Shown here piece after piece: positions 23,455 to 31,759 of a DNA stretch of 64,000 nt. The position numbers and the translations under genes are program-made. Source of the stretch: Verrucomicrobiota bacterium (GTDB lineage Bacteria > Verrucomicrobiota > Verrucomicrobiia > Opitutales > Opitutaceae); contig JAEYWP010000032.1 in assembly GCA_023428905.1 (NCBI GenBank), positions 1 to 64,000 of the forward strand, read 5' to 3'. A model generated the notes under the pieces. The model saw only the letters and a list, made by a program, of their open reading frames with translations. It made no database searches and was not told the DNA's origin. Within the stretch, counting starts at the first letter, position 1, and the number at the start of each line of letters is the position of its first letter.

Positions 23455-25606
23455 ACTCCGTTTGCTCGGGCTTCGTTTTCACCCCGAGGAAGGGCGCGTA
23501 ACGCTCCAGCCAATCGTCGAGCTTTTCGATGTAGTAGGTTCGGTCATACGGAGCCGTCACCGGATCGTGGAGAGACACCGGGCGGGCGCGCTGCCAGTCG
23601 CTCTGCTTGCTGCTGGTGGCGGCCACGTAATAGGTGATGCGATCGCCCATCCGTGGTCGCGGCGTGAGCTGGAGCGCGGCTTCTGCGGCGGCCCGGCGGG
23701 GTTTGCCGCCCGCGGCCGCCCAGCGTTCGTACGCATCCGGGTTCTGGCTGAGCGTCTCCGATTTCGCCAGCTCCTCCACCGGAAGGGAGCCGGTTCGGAT
23801 CGCCGCGCGATAGTGTTCCACCTGCTCCAGCGGAGACTGTGCGTCTGCGCCGACCAGAAAGTGCATCAGCTGGTCGCTCAGGCGCTTGAGGTAGGGTTCA
23901 ATCCCCCGGGAGCGCAGGGCCGATCCGCGGATGGTGATCCGCTCGCCGTCGAAGAGCGCGTAATTTTTGGCCTTGTAGCAGAACATGGCGACGTACCTCC
24001 CGTCGTATTCGAGCTCGATTCCGGCGGGGAGCACGGGCGAGACCTTCTCCAGCAGTTCGCCGGGGCGGTCGTAGTAGTCTGGCGACGACAGATAGATGCC
24101 GTCCGTGTCGGCTTCCAGCAGCGTGCAGCCTTGCGCGGCAAAGGCGTCGATCAGGGCCTGCAGCAGGGCGCGGCCGCGCCGCGTCACCTCGGCCGCCAGG
24201 TCACCGTCGCCGAAGCGCGCCCCGGAAAAACCCAGGTATCCATAAAACGAATTGATGAGGATCTTGAAGTTCGCCTGGCGTGCCTGGTACTCGGTCCTCA
24301 GCTCCTCGGTCGCGGCGGTGCGCGCGAGTTGTTTGTAGCGCAGCCGGTATTCGCGCAGCCGTGTGAGCAGTGGAATGAAGACTCCCAGCGAATCGGACTG
24401 GGGATTGCGCCCGATCTGGAGGAGGAGGCTCGGATAGAGCGAGGCGACGTCAAAATGCAGGACATGCCGAAAGACACCTTCCTGAAAACTGCGGGTGTAG
24501 CCGCCCTCGAAGGGGCGGACCTCGGGAGGGGCCGGGCAGGTCCGCCGCGCGTGATAATACTCCTCCAGAAAGAGCAGGTCGATCTTGCTGGTGGTCCCTC
24601 GCAGCGTGGCATCCTGCAGCCCCACCGGGAACGTGCGCGCCTGCTCGAGGTAGGTGGGCAGAAGCCGGTTGGCCAGTTCCCGCGTCTCCCGCAGATCGTC
24701 CGCCAGGTAGGCAAGAAAACGGGGGCGGTCCTGCTCGAAGGCTTCGCTGATCCGCGGTCCGGCGATGTAGGTACGGGTGCCGGCCTCCGCCGCGTCCTCC
24801 GCCGTGATCCCGAAGTACACCGCGACGTCCTTCAGCCCGTAGGAGGTCAGCTCGCGGGTGGAAATGTCATACAGCTGGACCAGGAAGTAGGTATCCACCA
24901 CGGCACGACCCGGGAGGTCGCAACGGGGGAAATCGATCCAGCGCTCCGCCACCTTGAGGCGGCTGTTGCGGAAGGTGGCCTTCTGGCCGTAGCGGCCCCA
25001 GGCGCAGGGCAATTTGTGGCGGCGACAACGCTGCCGGAGGTAATCGAGGTCGAACTTGAAGAGATTGTGACCTTCAATGACGTCCGGGTCCTCCTCGGCC
25101 AGGACGGAGGCAAACTCCTCGAGAAGGGCCTTCTCCGCGGCATCCGACAACTCCGCCAGTTGGAGGAGCCGGTCCCGGCCACCGCACGCCAGACCGATCG
25201 CCAGCACCCGGTCACCCGCCACGGTGGGGTCGCTGAATCCGCCCGGCGTGGTCGCGGCAGTCTCGATATCGAGCTGGCAGCGCCGGATCTGGGAAAAGAT
25301 CAGGCCGTCGAAAAGGCGACGGCGCTTCTGTAGGAGATACTGGCTCTCCAGGGGTCGCAGCACATCCATTCCCCCACCCTCGCGGCTCAGGGCAAGGACG
25401 CCTTGGAACGGCTCCATCCCCTCCGCATGCACGAGGCGTGAATACGGCCCCTCTCCGGAAAGGCGCTCCGCCTCGACATGCGTGAGTTCGCCCAACGGAG
25501 GCACGTTCGTCGCCCAGGCAAAGGGGCGAAACGTGCGGTCGATTTCTGCGCGGCGCCCGCCATCGGGCAGCGCCACGGAAAGATGAACCTCCCCCGACGG
25601 CGCCAC
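23441..25606 (-). CDS. Family B DNA polymerase with 3'-5' exonuclease
   Basis: 721-residue DNA-directed DNA polymerase of the Pol II/PolB class. The exonuclease has Exo I QLDIET at 111-116, Exo II EGHNLFKFDLD at 178-188 and a Tyr/Asp Exo III segment at about 299-305. The polymerase has motif A HFDVASLYPSLL (Asp386), motif B KILINSFYGYLG (448-459) and motif C EADTDGIYL (Asp500 and Asp502; the usual final Ser of DTDS is Gly503). KAKNYALFDG matches the KKKY motif. GTG 25606 is the first start in frame, although codons upstream (SPEPITGVW) read like family sequence, so the true N-terminus may be slightly longer. It is shorter than E. coli PolB (783). Likely role: repair or translesion synthesis. 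Confidence 0.92.
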   Translation of the reverse strand: MAPSGEVHLSVALPDGGRRAEIDRTFRPFAWATNVPPLGELTHVEAERLSGEGPYSRLVHAEGMEPFQGVLALSREGGGMDVLRPLESQYLLQKRRRLFDGLIFSQIRRCQLDIETAATTPGGFSDPTVAGDRVLAIGLACGGRDRLLQLAELSDAAEKALLEEFASVLAEEDPDVIEGHNLFKFDLDYLRQRCRRHKLPCAWGRYGQKATFRNSRLKVAERWIDFPRCDLPGRAVVDTYFLVQLYDISTRELTSYGLKDVAVYFGITAEDAAEAGTRTYIAGPRISEAFEQDRPRFLAYLADDLRETRELANRLLPTYLEQARTFPVGLQDATLRGTTSKIDLLFLEEYYHARRTCPAPPEVRPFEGGYTRSFQEGVFRHVLHFDVASLYPSLLLQIGRNPQSDSLGVFIPLLTRLREYRLRYKQLARTAATEELRTEYQARQANFKILINSFYGYLGFSGARFGDGDLAAEVTRRGRALLQALIDAFAAQGCTLLEADTDGIYLSSPDYYDRPGELLEKVSPVLPAGIELEYDGRYVAMFCYKAKNYALFDGERITIRGSALRSRGIEPYLKRLSDQLMHFLVGADAQSPLEQVEHYRAAIRTGSLPVEELAKSETLSQNPDAYERWAAAGGKPRRAAAEAALQLTPRPRMGDRITYYVAATSSKQSDWQRARPVSLHDPVTAPYDRTYYIEKLDDWLERYAPFLGVKTKPEQTEFNLE

Positions 25607-25659
25607 CCAGACGCCGGTGATCGGTTCAGGCGAGGCGGCGGGGAGCGGTGGGGAGAGAC

Positions 25660-26004
25660 TCAGAACGGCTTGTAGTAGACCATCACGAGCGCGAGCAGGA
25701 TGAGCCCGATCGCAATCACGGCAAAACTGCCGGCGCGCTCACGGCGACGGTACGCGATCCCGGGCAGGGCAGACAGGCCGGCGAAACAGGCGATTTTCAC
25801 CCAGACCCAGCCGCTGCTCCATTCGTAGCCCATCTTGTGCATCAGCCCGACACCGGCGATCAGCATGAGCAGGGCGCCAATGCCGCTGAACATCATGACC
25901 CGCTTCTTTGTCGCCGGGGCGGGACCCGCAAAGGCATAAAACGCCGAGGCGAGCATCAGAGCGAGACCAAGGACGTGCAGAACGTAGTAGAAGGAGGGAC
26001 TCAT
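25660..26004 (-). CDS. Small four-helix membrane protein
   Basis: 114 residues with four hydrophobic segments (about 5-25, 36-56, 65-83 and 92-111) joined by short basic loops such as TKKR and YRRRERAG. HKMGYEWSSGWVWVK between helices 2 and 3 contains His, Trp and Tyr and is the most distinctive part. The topology is like SirB2/CopD-related small membrane proteins, but I cannot assign the family. It is 53 bases upstream of the polymerase start on the same strand. Confidence 0.7.
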   Translation of the reverse strand: MSPSFYYVLHVLGLALMLASAFYAFAGPAPATKKRVMMFSGIGALLMLIAGVGLMHKMGYEWSSGWVWVKIACFAGLSALPGIAYRRRERAGSFAVIAIGLILLALVMVYYKPF

Positions 26005-26284
26005 GCAGAAGAAAATGAAAGTTGATCCTCCGCCTGTGCCGTGTGTCCAAAGGCTCTAGTCCTTTTTAGGTTTAGGTGGGCGCCTCCTCCGCAGCGTTTG
26101 CTTTCCGATTTACGGCCTAGCAGCTTCCACGGCGGGTTTCAGCTCCCGGAATGAATCAAAGGCAAAGAGCAGTTATTAAAACACCTCGAACACTGCAGAG
26201 GATCAGCCGCCCAAGGTAGGGGGGACCCCTCCCCGGTCAAACGCTAAGGTCGGAATTTTCCCGGCAACTTACCTACCTTGGAAA
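26005..26284. other. Intergenic region with a ten-base inverted repeat
   Basis: No gene is seen. CCAAGGTAGG at 26211-26220 and CCTACCTTGG at 26272-26281 are perfect inverted copies 51 bases apart, enclosing GGGGACCCCTCCCC. The right arm lies next to the stop of the CCTGC membrane protein gene. The rest is the upstream region of the small membrane protein. Confidence 0.5.
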
Positions 26285-26788
26285 TCAAGGCGTTACACCG
26301 CCGGAGCCGGACCGTGCCCGTTTTCGCAACAGCCCGCGAAAACTCCACGCCAGCCCCGCCGCATTGGCGGTGGCGAGGAGCCAGCCGCGGTGCGCCGAAC
26401 CGGCCGCCCCGGCAATCAGGAGAGCAAGGACGAGGAGTGAAAACGCATAGTCCTTTCCGCGGGCGGCGCCTTCTTTCCGTTGCACCCAAAGGACGCTGAG
26501 CCAGACCGCGAAGGCCGCCGCCACCCCGATCCAGCGAAACCGAAGCGCCAGGTCCGCGTTGCCCTCGCGAGCCAGCAGCACGGCCAGTCCCCACATCAGG
26601 AGTTGGTTGAAGTAAAGGAAACCCACCGCCAGGGCGGACACGAGGTGCGCGTTGACCGGATAGTTTCCCGCAGCGTCCACCGGCACCCGCGCCAGCACCG
26701 CGCATCCGGTGCAACAATACGACGGCCGCCCCTCCTCCACCCGCCGCACCCGGAACGGGAGACCGCAGTAGTGACAATGGACCCTCAT
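26285..26788 (-). CDS. CCTGC zinc-ribbon membrane protein
   Basis: 167 residues. The N-terminus carries CHYCG (Cys5, Cys8) and CCTGC (Cys25, Cys26, Cys29), the pattern of the putative metal-binding domain found in front of FixI/CcoI-type copper P-ATPases. Instead of an ATPase, four or five hydrophobic helices follow (about 48-66, 80-99, 112-127 and 130-150), with a basic C-terminus. No ATPase motifs are present, so this is a free-standing metal-binding membrane protein. It overlaps the DUF2017-like gene by four bases and lies at the end of the proS-clpS run. Function unknown; a role in metal or respiratory complex assembly is a guess. Confidence 0.75.
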   Translation of the reverse strand: MRVHCHYCGLPFRVRRVEEGRPSYCCTGCAVLARVPVDAAGNYPVNAHLVSALAVGFLYFNQLLMWGLAVLLAREGNADLALRFRWIGVAAAFAVWLSVLWVQRKEGAARGKDYAFSLLVLALLIAGAAGSAHRGWLLATANAAGLAWSFRGLLRKRARSGSGGVTP

Positions 26789-27246
26789 CCTTCGAGCAGG
26801 GCGTCGTTGAGGTGACGCAGAATCACCTTCTGGAGGGTGTCGAGAAACATGAAGGTGAGGAAGGGCTTCTGCTGGCGCTCGGTCAGCACGTCAAAGACCA
26901 CGTTGTCGGACTCGAAGTCCTCCTCGTCGAGGTCGGCTAGGTATTCACGGTAGAGGTACAGTTTGAGGGAGGAGCACGCCCGCACCACCGCCTCCGCGTT
27001 CTCCTCGTCGAACACCACCGTTTCCTCGCGGAAGAACTCCCGGTTGAAGGTTTTCACCAGGACGTCGATGTCGCGGGCCTGCGACTCCACCAACTCGGCC
27101 CGCCAGAGTTCGTGAGACTCCGGGTCGAGCACCGGCAGCTCGAGCGGCAACGCCAGCCGTCCGCGCAAGATGTCGGCCGCCGCCTTGATCACGTCCAGCA
27201 GCGGGGCGACGTTGGTCAGGTCGAGCTTAACTTCCACCCGCTTCAT
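26785..27246 (-). CDS. ClpS-associated DUF2017-like protein
   Basis: 153 residues from ATG 27246 (MKRVEVKLDLTNVAPLLDVI). The protein is helical and acidic (YLADLDEEDFESDNVVFDVL) and ends FLDTLQKVILRHLNDALLEG. It starts within the 3' end of clpS (20-base overlap), the arrangement in which DUF2017 proteins occur next to clpS in Actinobacteria. The family call therefore rests mainly on context and general character. The upstream extension of the frame is a Cys/Arg-rich shadow. A function in protease adaptor control is inference. Confidence 0.65.
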   Translation of the reverse strand: MKRVEVKLDLTNVAPLLDVIKAAADILRGRLALPLELPVLDPESHELWRAELVESQARDIDVLVKTFNREFFREETVVFDEENAEAVVRACSSLKLYLYREYLADLDEEDFESDNVVFDVLTERQQKPFLTFMFLDTLQKVILRHLNDALLEG

Positions 27247-27529
27247 CGCGTTCCAGGATGGCGGCCAGATGCCACTGCCGCAGGGTGAACACATACGCCT
27301 CCGCCCTTTCGCGGGCGCCGCTCCACAACACGCTTCGTCCGCGCTCGTGCGCCTCCCGCATGTGCGCCGTGGCGGTGCCTTCGTCGAAGCCAAAGACCTT
27401 GCGCAGGACGAGCACGACATAACTCATGCGACTGACCGGGTCGTTGAGGAACACCACCTTCCAGAGCGGGGCCAGCGCCACCCGGGCGGTGGGCTGGAGC
27501 TCTGGAAGAAATGGCGAGTGTGTTCCCAT
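27227..27529 (-). CDS. clpS: ATP-dependent Clp protease adaptor ClpS
   Basis: 100-residue adaptor that hands N-degron substrates to ClpA/ClpP. The core LWKVVFLNDPVSRMSYVVLVL at about 22-42, KVFGFDEGTATAHMREAHERG and the final RAEAYVFTLRQWHLAAILERDE are family blocks. The binding pocket keeps Asn and Asp (LND) and the His of AHERG, but the second acidic residue (Asp36 of E. coli ClpS) is Pro here. It lies 14 bases after proS and overlaps the next gene by 20 bases. Confidence 0.9.
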   Translation of the reverse strand: MGTHSPFLPELQPTARVALAPLWKVVFLNDPVSRMSYVVLVLRKVFGFDEGTATAHMREAHERGRSVLWSGARERAEAYVFTLRQWHLAAILERDEAGGS

Positions 27530-27543
27530 CCGTCCGTGCAGCG

Positions 27544-29304
27544 TCAGCCGGCCGCTTCAGTCACCGCCGCGGCAATCCGGGCTTCGGCCTCCGCCAGCGG
27601 AACCTTGGCGACGTCCTTCCGGGAGCGGAACTTGAGCTCCACCACTCCTTCCTTCATGCCCTTTCCGCCGATGGTGACGCGAAGCGGGACACCGATCAGG
27701 TCGGCATCCTTGAACTTCACACCGGGGCGCTCGGCACGGTCGTCAATCAGCACATCCGCACCGGCGCGTTCGGCCGCCGCACCCAGGCGCGCGGCGAGTT
27801 CAGCTGCCTCCGTGACCTGCGGGTCGAGCAGGCAGACGAGGACCTGGAAGGGAGCGACGTTCCAGGGCCAAAGGATGCCGTCGGAGTCGTGGCTCTGTTC
27901 GATGATGGCCTGGAGCGTGCGGCTGATGCCGATGCCATAACAGCCCATCACCATCGGGTGGCTCTGCTTTTGATCATCGGTGTAAACGGCGCCAAAGGTG
28001 TCGGAATATTTGGTGCCGAGCTTGAAGACATGCCCGACCTCAATGGCGCGCGCGATCTTCAGCGGCTGGCCTGACTTCGGGTCCGGTTCACCGAGGCGAA
28101 CGCGGCGAAAGTCACCAAAGCGGGTGATGGCGAGGTCGCGTTTCACGTTGACGTTGCGCACATGGAAGCCGTCGCGGTTCGCGCCGGTGGTGCCATTGCC
28201 CACCAGGCGGATGGCGTGGTCGGCGAAGATGCCGGCAAGGGCGTCGGGATTCCTGATGGTACCGCGCACCGCGCCGAGGCTGCCCGGCTTGGCTCCGAGC
28301 ACCGGCTCGATCTCCTCGGCGGTGGCGGGACGGAAGAGGGTGAAACCGAGCGTGCCCAGCTTCGCTTCCTCGAGTTCGTCGCAGCCCCGGAGGATGACCA
28401 GGAAGGGTTTGCCGTCGCCCATGTACACCAGGGTCTTGAACTGCTTGTCCGCAGGAACTGAATACGGGGTCGCCTCCAGGGCGGCGATCGTCACCACGCC
28501 CGGTGTGGCAAACTCCTCCAGCGCCCCGGCGGGGGCAGCGTCGGCCAGGTCGGCCGGAACAATGCCGCTGGTGGCCTTTTCCCGGTTGGCGGAATAGCCG
28601 CTCTCCTCGCAATACACCACGTCGTCATCACCGACCTCCGCGGGCACCATGAACTCGTGTGAAAAGGCGCCGCCCATCACGCCGGTGTCCGCCTCGACCG
28701 CGATGGCCTTGAGCCCGACGCGCGAGAAGAAGCGTGAATACGCATCCTTCATTTTCAGGTAGCTCTGGGTCGCGCCCTCGTCCGTGGCATCGAAGGAATA
28801 CCCGTCCTTCATGATGAATTCACGTGCGCGCATCAGCCCATAGCGGGGGCGGATCTCGTTGCGAAACTTGGTTGCGATCTGGAAGAAATTCTTTGGCAGG
28901 TCGCGGTAGCTGGTGATCTCCGTCTTCACCAGCGGCGTGATGATCTCCTCGTGGGTCGGCCCCAGCACAAACTCAGGCTCACGCGGCCCGCGCTTGCCAT
29001 CGCCGGCGTGATCCACCCGGTACATGATCTCGCGCGCGGCCGACCAACGCGGACCCTCCTGCCAGTTTTCCACCGGATGCACATGCGGCATTTGCAGCTC
29101 GATCGCCCCCGCGGCCTCCATTTCCTGCCGGCAGATCTCGCTGATCTTTCGCAGCGCGCGCAGCCCCAGCGGCATGTACGTGTAAAGCCCGCCTCCGAGC
29201 TTCCGCACCAGACCGGCGCGCACCAGGAGCTTGTGAGACGCGATTTCCGCGTCCGCCGGACTCTCCTTCAACGTGGGGATAAAAAACTGGGACCAGTACT
29301 TCAT
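27544..29304 (-). CDS. proS: Prolyl-tRNA synthetase
   Basis: 586-residue class II synthetase that charges tRNA-Pro. ATG 29304 gives MKYWSQFFIPTLKESPADAE; the open frame upstream is shadow. Motif 2 is recognisable in VLGPTHEEIITPLVK and FQIATKFRNEIRPRYGLMRAREF, and motif 3 in VMGCYGIGISRTLQA. A YbaK-type editing insertion occupies about 230-380 (VYCEESGYSANREKA through GDGKPFLVILRGCDELEEAKL), so this is the bacterial long form. The anticodon-binding domain is at the C-terminus. First gene of a proS-clpS-DUF2017-CCTGC run. Confidence 0.97.
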   Translation of the reverse strand: MKYWSQFFIPTLKESPADAEIASHKLLVRAGLVRKLGGGLYTYMPLGLRALRKISEICRQEMEAAGAIELQMPHVHPVENWQEGPRWSAAREIMYRVDHAGDGKRGPREPEFVLGPTHEEIITPLVKTEITSYRDLPKNFFQIATKFRNEIRPRYGLMRAREFIMKDGYSFDATDEGATQSYLKMKDAYSRFFSRVGLKAIAVEADTGVMGGAFSHEFMVPAEVGDDDVVYCEESGYSANREKATSGIVPADLADAAPAGALEEFATPGVVTIAALEATPYSVPADKQFKTLVYMGDGKPFLVILRGCDELEEAKLGTLGFTLFRPATAEEIEPVLGAKPGSLGAVRGTIRNPDALAGIFADHAIRLVGNGTTGANRDGFHVRNVNVKRDLAITRFGDFRRVRLGEPDPKSGQPLKIARAIEVGHVFKLGTKYSDTFGAVYTDDQKQSHPMVMGCYGIGISRTLQAIIEQSHDSDGILWPWNVAPFQVLVCLLDPQVTEAAELAARLGAAAERAGADVLIDDRAERPGVKFKDADLIGVPLRVTIGGKGMKEGVVELKFRSRKDVAKVPLAEAEARIAAAVTEAAG

Positions 29305-29495
29305 GGAGGGTGGGACGGAAGCAGCGCCGCGACCGGCGGGCAAATAGTTTCCCGCGGGCCGGAGGGTGTCCGGCGCCCTCACAGGACCGTGGCAACCGAA
29401 GGGGATGCCCTCGTTTCTGCGGGGCGAAGCGTGGGCGGGGCCGCCGTCATTTGCATTGCCCGGGGACCGGGCCGCCCCTGGACTGGGCCGCCTCC

Positions 29496-30122
29496 ATGTC
29501 CGCCCGCCCGAATCAAAAGCCCTGGCCAATGAAGTGGATCGTGCTCGCGATCGTGGGGTTCATCGCGTGCTACACCGTCGTGACCCTCAGCTTTCGCAAG
29601 GAGGGGCCCGCGTATCAGCCTTATCACGACGCGAAGGAGCAGGCCACCGTCACCCGCCTCCAGGACGCAGGTTTCCACCGTGTGCCGGCGGTGGTGGATC
29701 GCCCGGCCGAGCCGGCGAGGACGATGACCTTGAGCAGCGGCGCCGCCGCCACCGTCGCCGATGCGGCCGGAGGACTTCCGGCAGACCTGCAGGACACCCT
29801 GATCGACCAGCCCAGGCTGGGTGCGCGTTTCACGGAGGTGCGCGCGGCGGCCAAGGCCAGCCGGCTGCTCCCCTACTCCATCCAGTTTGTCTGCGCCCTC
29901 GACTCCCACAAACAGCTGTTCTCCTCCGCCTATGTGTACGTGCGGGACAACGAGATCGCGATCGTGCCCGAGTTCGAGGCCATTGAGGGCGCCCTGCTTG
30001 CCCGGACCCAGGACTCGACCGTTCACGTGACGATCCCGAGCGGGACATTGGCGGAGGGCAGCTACGCCGTGACGCTGGTCGGTCGGAACGCCTCGAAACA
30101 GTGGACCCTGCAAGTGCATTGA
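29496..30122 (+). CDS. Single-helix anchored protein of unknown function
   Basis: 208 residues from ATG 29496 (MSARPNQKPWPMKWIVLAIV). A hydrophobic helix at about 12-31 follows a basic N-terminus, and the rest should lie in the periplasm. The C-terminal 90 residues (YSIQFVCALDSHKQLFSSAYVYVRDNE onward, then SYAVTLVGRNASKQWTLQVH) look like a beta-sandwich. I do not recognise the family. It is divergent from proS across 191 bases and lies 36 bases before argA, so it may be the first gene of an argA transcript. Confidence 0.7.
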   Translation: MSARPNQKPWPMKWIVLAIVGFIACYTVVTLSFRKEGPAYQPYHDAKEQATVTRLQDAGFHRVPAVVDRPAEPARTMTLSSGAAATVADAAGGLPADLQDTLIDQPRLGARFTEVRAAAKASRLLPYSIQFVCALDSHKQLFSSAYVYVRDNEIAIVPEFEAIEGALLARTQDSTVHVTIPSGTLAEGSYAVTLVGRNASKQWTLQVH

Positions 30123-30158
30123 CGCCCCGGCGGTGTTCGCCGACAACCACCAGCCTCG

Positions 30159-31487
30159 ATGAGCACCGGCTCCGCCACTCCGAATACCCAGGCCACCGCC
30201 ACCACGATCAAGCCGACTGACCTGCGTGGGATCCTGAAATACGTCCCGCGCTTCCAGGACCAGATCTTCGTCGTGGCGATCGACGGGTCGATCGTGGCCG
30301 ATGAGAATTTCGGCAACCTCGTGGTCGACATCGCGGTGCTGCGCAGCCTCGGTATCAAACTCGTGCTCGTGCACGGCATCGGGCAGCAGATCCAGGAGCT
30401 CTCCACCGCGCGCAACATCCCGATTTCGGACGCTTATGGCACCGGGGTGACGGACCCCGCGACGCTGGACCTGGCGGTGCGCGCCTCCGCTCGCGTTTCT
30501 CACGTCATCCTCGAGGGCCTGACCCAGAATGCGCTCAAGTGCGCGATCACCAACGCGGTGCGGGCGCTTCCTCTGGGCATCCTGCGCGGGGTGGACCACC
30601 AGTTCACCGGCAAGGTCGATCGGGTGGACACCGAGTTCATCCTCACCCTGATCAACAAGAGCATCGTTCCGATCCTCTCGCCCATCGGGTATGCCCCGGA
30701 CGGGAAGTCGCTGCGCATCAACTCGGACCTGCTTGCCGCGGAGGTGGCGGAAGCGCTGCACGCGACCAAAATCATCTATCTCACGCCCTGCGCCGGCTTG
30801 GAGATCAACGGCGAGGTGAAGCGCGATATTTCCGTGGACGCTCTGCGAGCCGTCCTGAAGGACCACCCCGAGCAGGTGTCTGAGATTTCCCGCAGCAAGG
30901 CGATCCACGCGATCAAGGCCATCGAGACAGGCACTCCCCGGGTCCACGTGGTGGATGGACGGATCTTTGACGGCCTGCTCAACGAGATCTTTTCCAATGA
31001 GGGCGTGGGTTCGCTCGTTTATGCGAACGACTACCAGCAGATCCGCAAAGCCACCCGGCGGGACGTGCGCCAGATCCACAATCTCACCCGCGGGGCGGTG
31101 CGCCGCGAAGAGCTGATCTACCGCACCCAGCAGGCGATCGAGAAAAACATCGACCAGTTTTTCGTCTTTGAAATCGACGAGAACATGATCGCGTGCGTCT
31201 CGCTCTACTTTTATCCGGACAAACCGCACCTCGCCGAGATCGGCTCGCTCTACGTCCTGCCCTTTTACCACAACCGCGGGATCGGCCGGAAGATGATCGA
31301 TTACGCCTGCATGATCGCAAAGGAGCGGGGTGCCACCACCGTCGTCGCCCTCTCCACCCAGAGCTACTCGTTCTTCACCTCCGTCATGGGTTTCGAGGAA
31401 ATCAGCAAGGACGTCCTGCCCGAGGCACGCCTCAAACTCTACGAGGAAAGCGGCCGCAACCCCAAGGTGCTGCTGAAGCACCTGTAG
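30159..31487 (+). CDS. argA: Amino-acid N-acetyltransferase (N-acetylglutamate synthase)
   Basis: 442-residue enzyme that acetylates glutamate with acetyl-CoA, the first step of arginine synthesis. An amino-acid kinase-like domain fills residues 1-290 (LVLVHGIGQQI, KVDRVDTEFI, SPIGYAPDGKSLRINSDLLA). A GNAT domain follows (IGSLYVLPFYHNRGIGRKMI with the R-G-x-G acetyl-CoA loop, then TTVVALSTQSYSFFTSVMGF). This fusion and length are those of classical ArgA. The kinase half is usually where arginine feedback acts. No other arg gene is adjacent. Confidence 0.95.
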   Translation: MSTGSATPNTQATATTIKPTDLRGILKYVPRFQDQIFVVAIDGSIVADENFGNLVVDIAVLRSLGIKLVLVHGIGQQIQELSTARNIPISDAYGTGVTDPATLDLAVRASARVSHVILEGLTQNALKCAITNAVRALPLGILRGVDHQFTGKVDRVDTEFILTLINKSIVPILSPIGYAPDGKSLRINSDLLAAEVAEALHATKIIYLTPCAGLEINGEVKRDISVDALRAVLKDHPEQVSEISRSKAIHAIKAIETGTPRVHVVDGRIFDGLLNEIFSNEGVGSLVYANDYQQIRKATRRDVRQIHNLTRGAVRREELIYRTQQAIEKNIDQFFVFEIDENMIACVSLYFYPDKPHLAEIGSLYVLPFYHNRGIGRKMIDYACMIAKERGATTVVALSTQSYSFFTSVMGFEEISKDVLPEARLKLYEESGRNPKVLLKHL

Positions 31488-31508
31488 CGCTCGCGCCAAG
31501 CGCGAGCG
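31488..31508 (+). other. Perfect hairpin after argA
   Basis: CGCTCGCGC and GCGCGAGCG form a nine-pair stem around CAA beginning at the argA stop. There is no T run. It could be a rho-independent-like stop or the left edge of the inverted repeat element that starts next to it. Confidence 0.5.
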
Positions 31509-31687
31509 AAATGACGAACGACGAAGTTCGAATGACGAACGCGAACCGACGGGGAGGGATGTCAGCCGCGGCACAGCCACCGGTCATCGGCCCCTGCCAG
31601 CGTCACCGCTCCCTCGTCACCACGCCTGCACTCTCGCGAGCCTCGGGTACGCCATTCGTCATTCGCTTTTCGGATCTCGTCATTCCG
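31508..31687. repeat. Inverted repeat element built of GAATGACGA units
   Basis: The left arm (about 31508-31541) contains AAATGACGA and, twelve bases later, GAATGACGAA. The right arm (about 31652-31687), read on the minus strand, contains GGAATGACGA and, twelve bases later, GAATGACGAA. The arms are therefore inverted copies with the same internal spacing, about 110 bases apart. The interior has no ORF. It looks like a non-coding miniature repeat between argA and the sugar kinase gene. Confidence 0.7.
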
Positions 31688-31759
31688 GCAAGACGCGCCG
31701 GTCGTGTTTTCGCCTTGCGGTCACGTGTCCTTTTCTTGTCCTGAAACCACCTTTTCCCC

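Noticed and set aside
23363..25333. A 656-codon plus-strand frame across the DNA polymerase
   Set aside because: All polymerase motifs are on the other strand; this frame has none and begins inside a known gene.
25605..25665. Upstream extension of the DNA polymerase frame (SPEPITGVW)
   Set aside because: It reads plausibly but contains no ATG, GTG or TTG in frame before a stop; I kept the GTG at 25606 and note the doubt.
26244..26777. Alternative 177-codon minus-strand frame over the CCTGC gene
   Set aside because: It is a frame shift of the CCTGC protein; it has no Cys cluster in the right spacing and is Gly/Ala/Arg-rich.
31521..31540. GTTCGAAT string like a tRNA T-loop
   Set aside because: No acceptor stem, anticodon arm or CCA is found around it; it is part of the inverted GAATGACGA element.
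29379..31580. A 733-codon antisense frame across argA and its neighbours
   Set aside because: It is antisense to argA and the anchored protein, which have recognised domains; its own protein is His/Asp/Val/Arg-rich low-complexity and has no motif.
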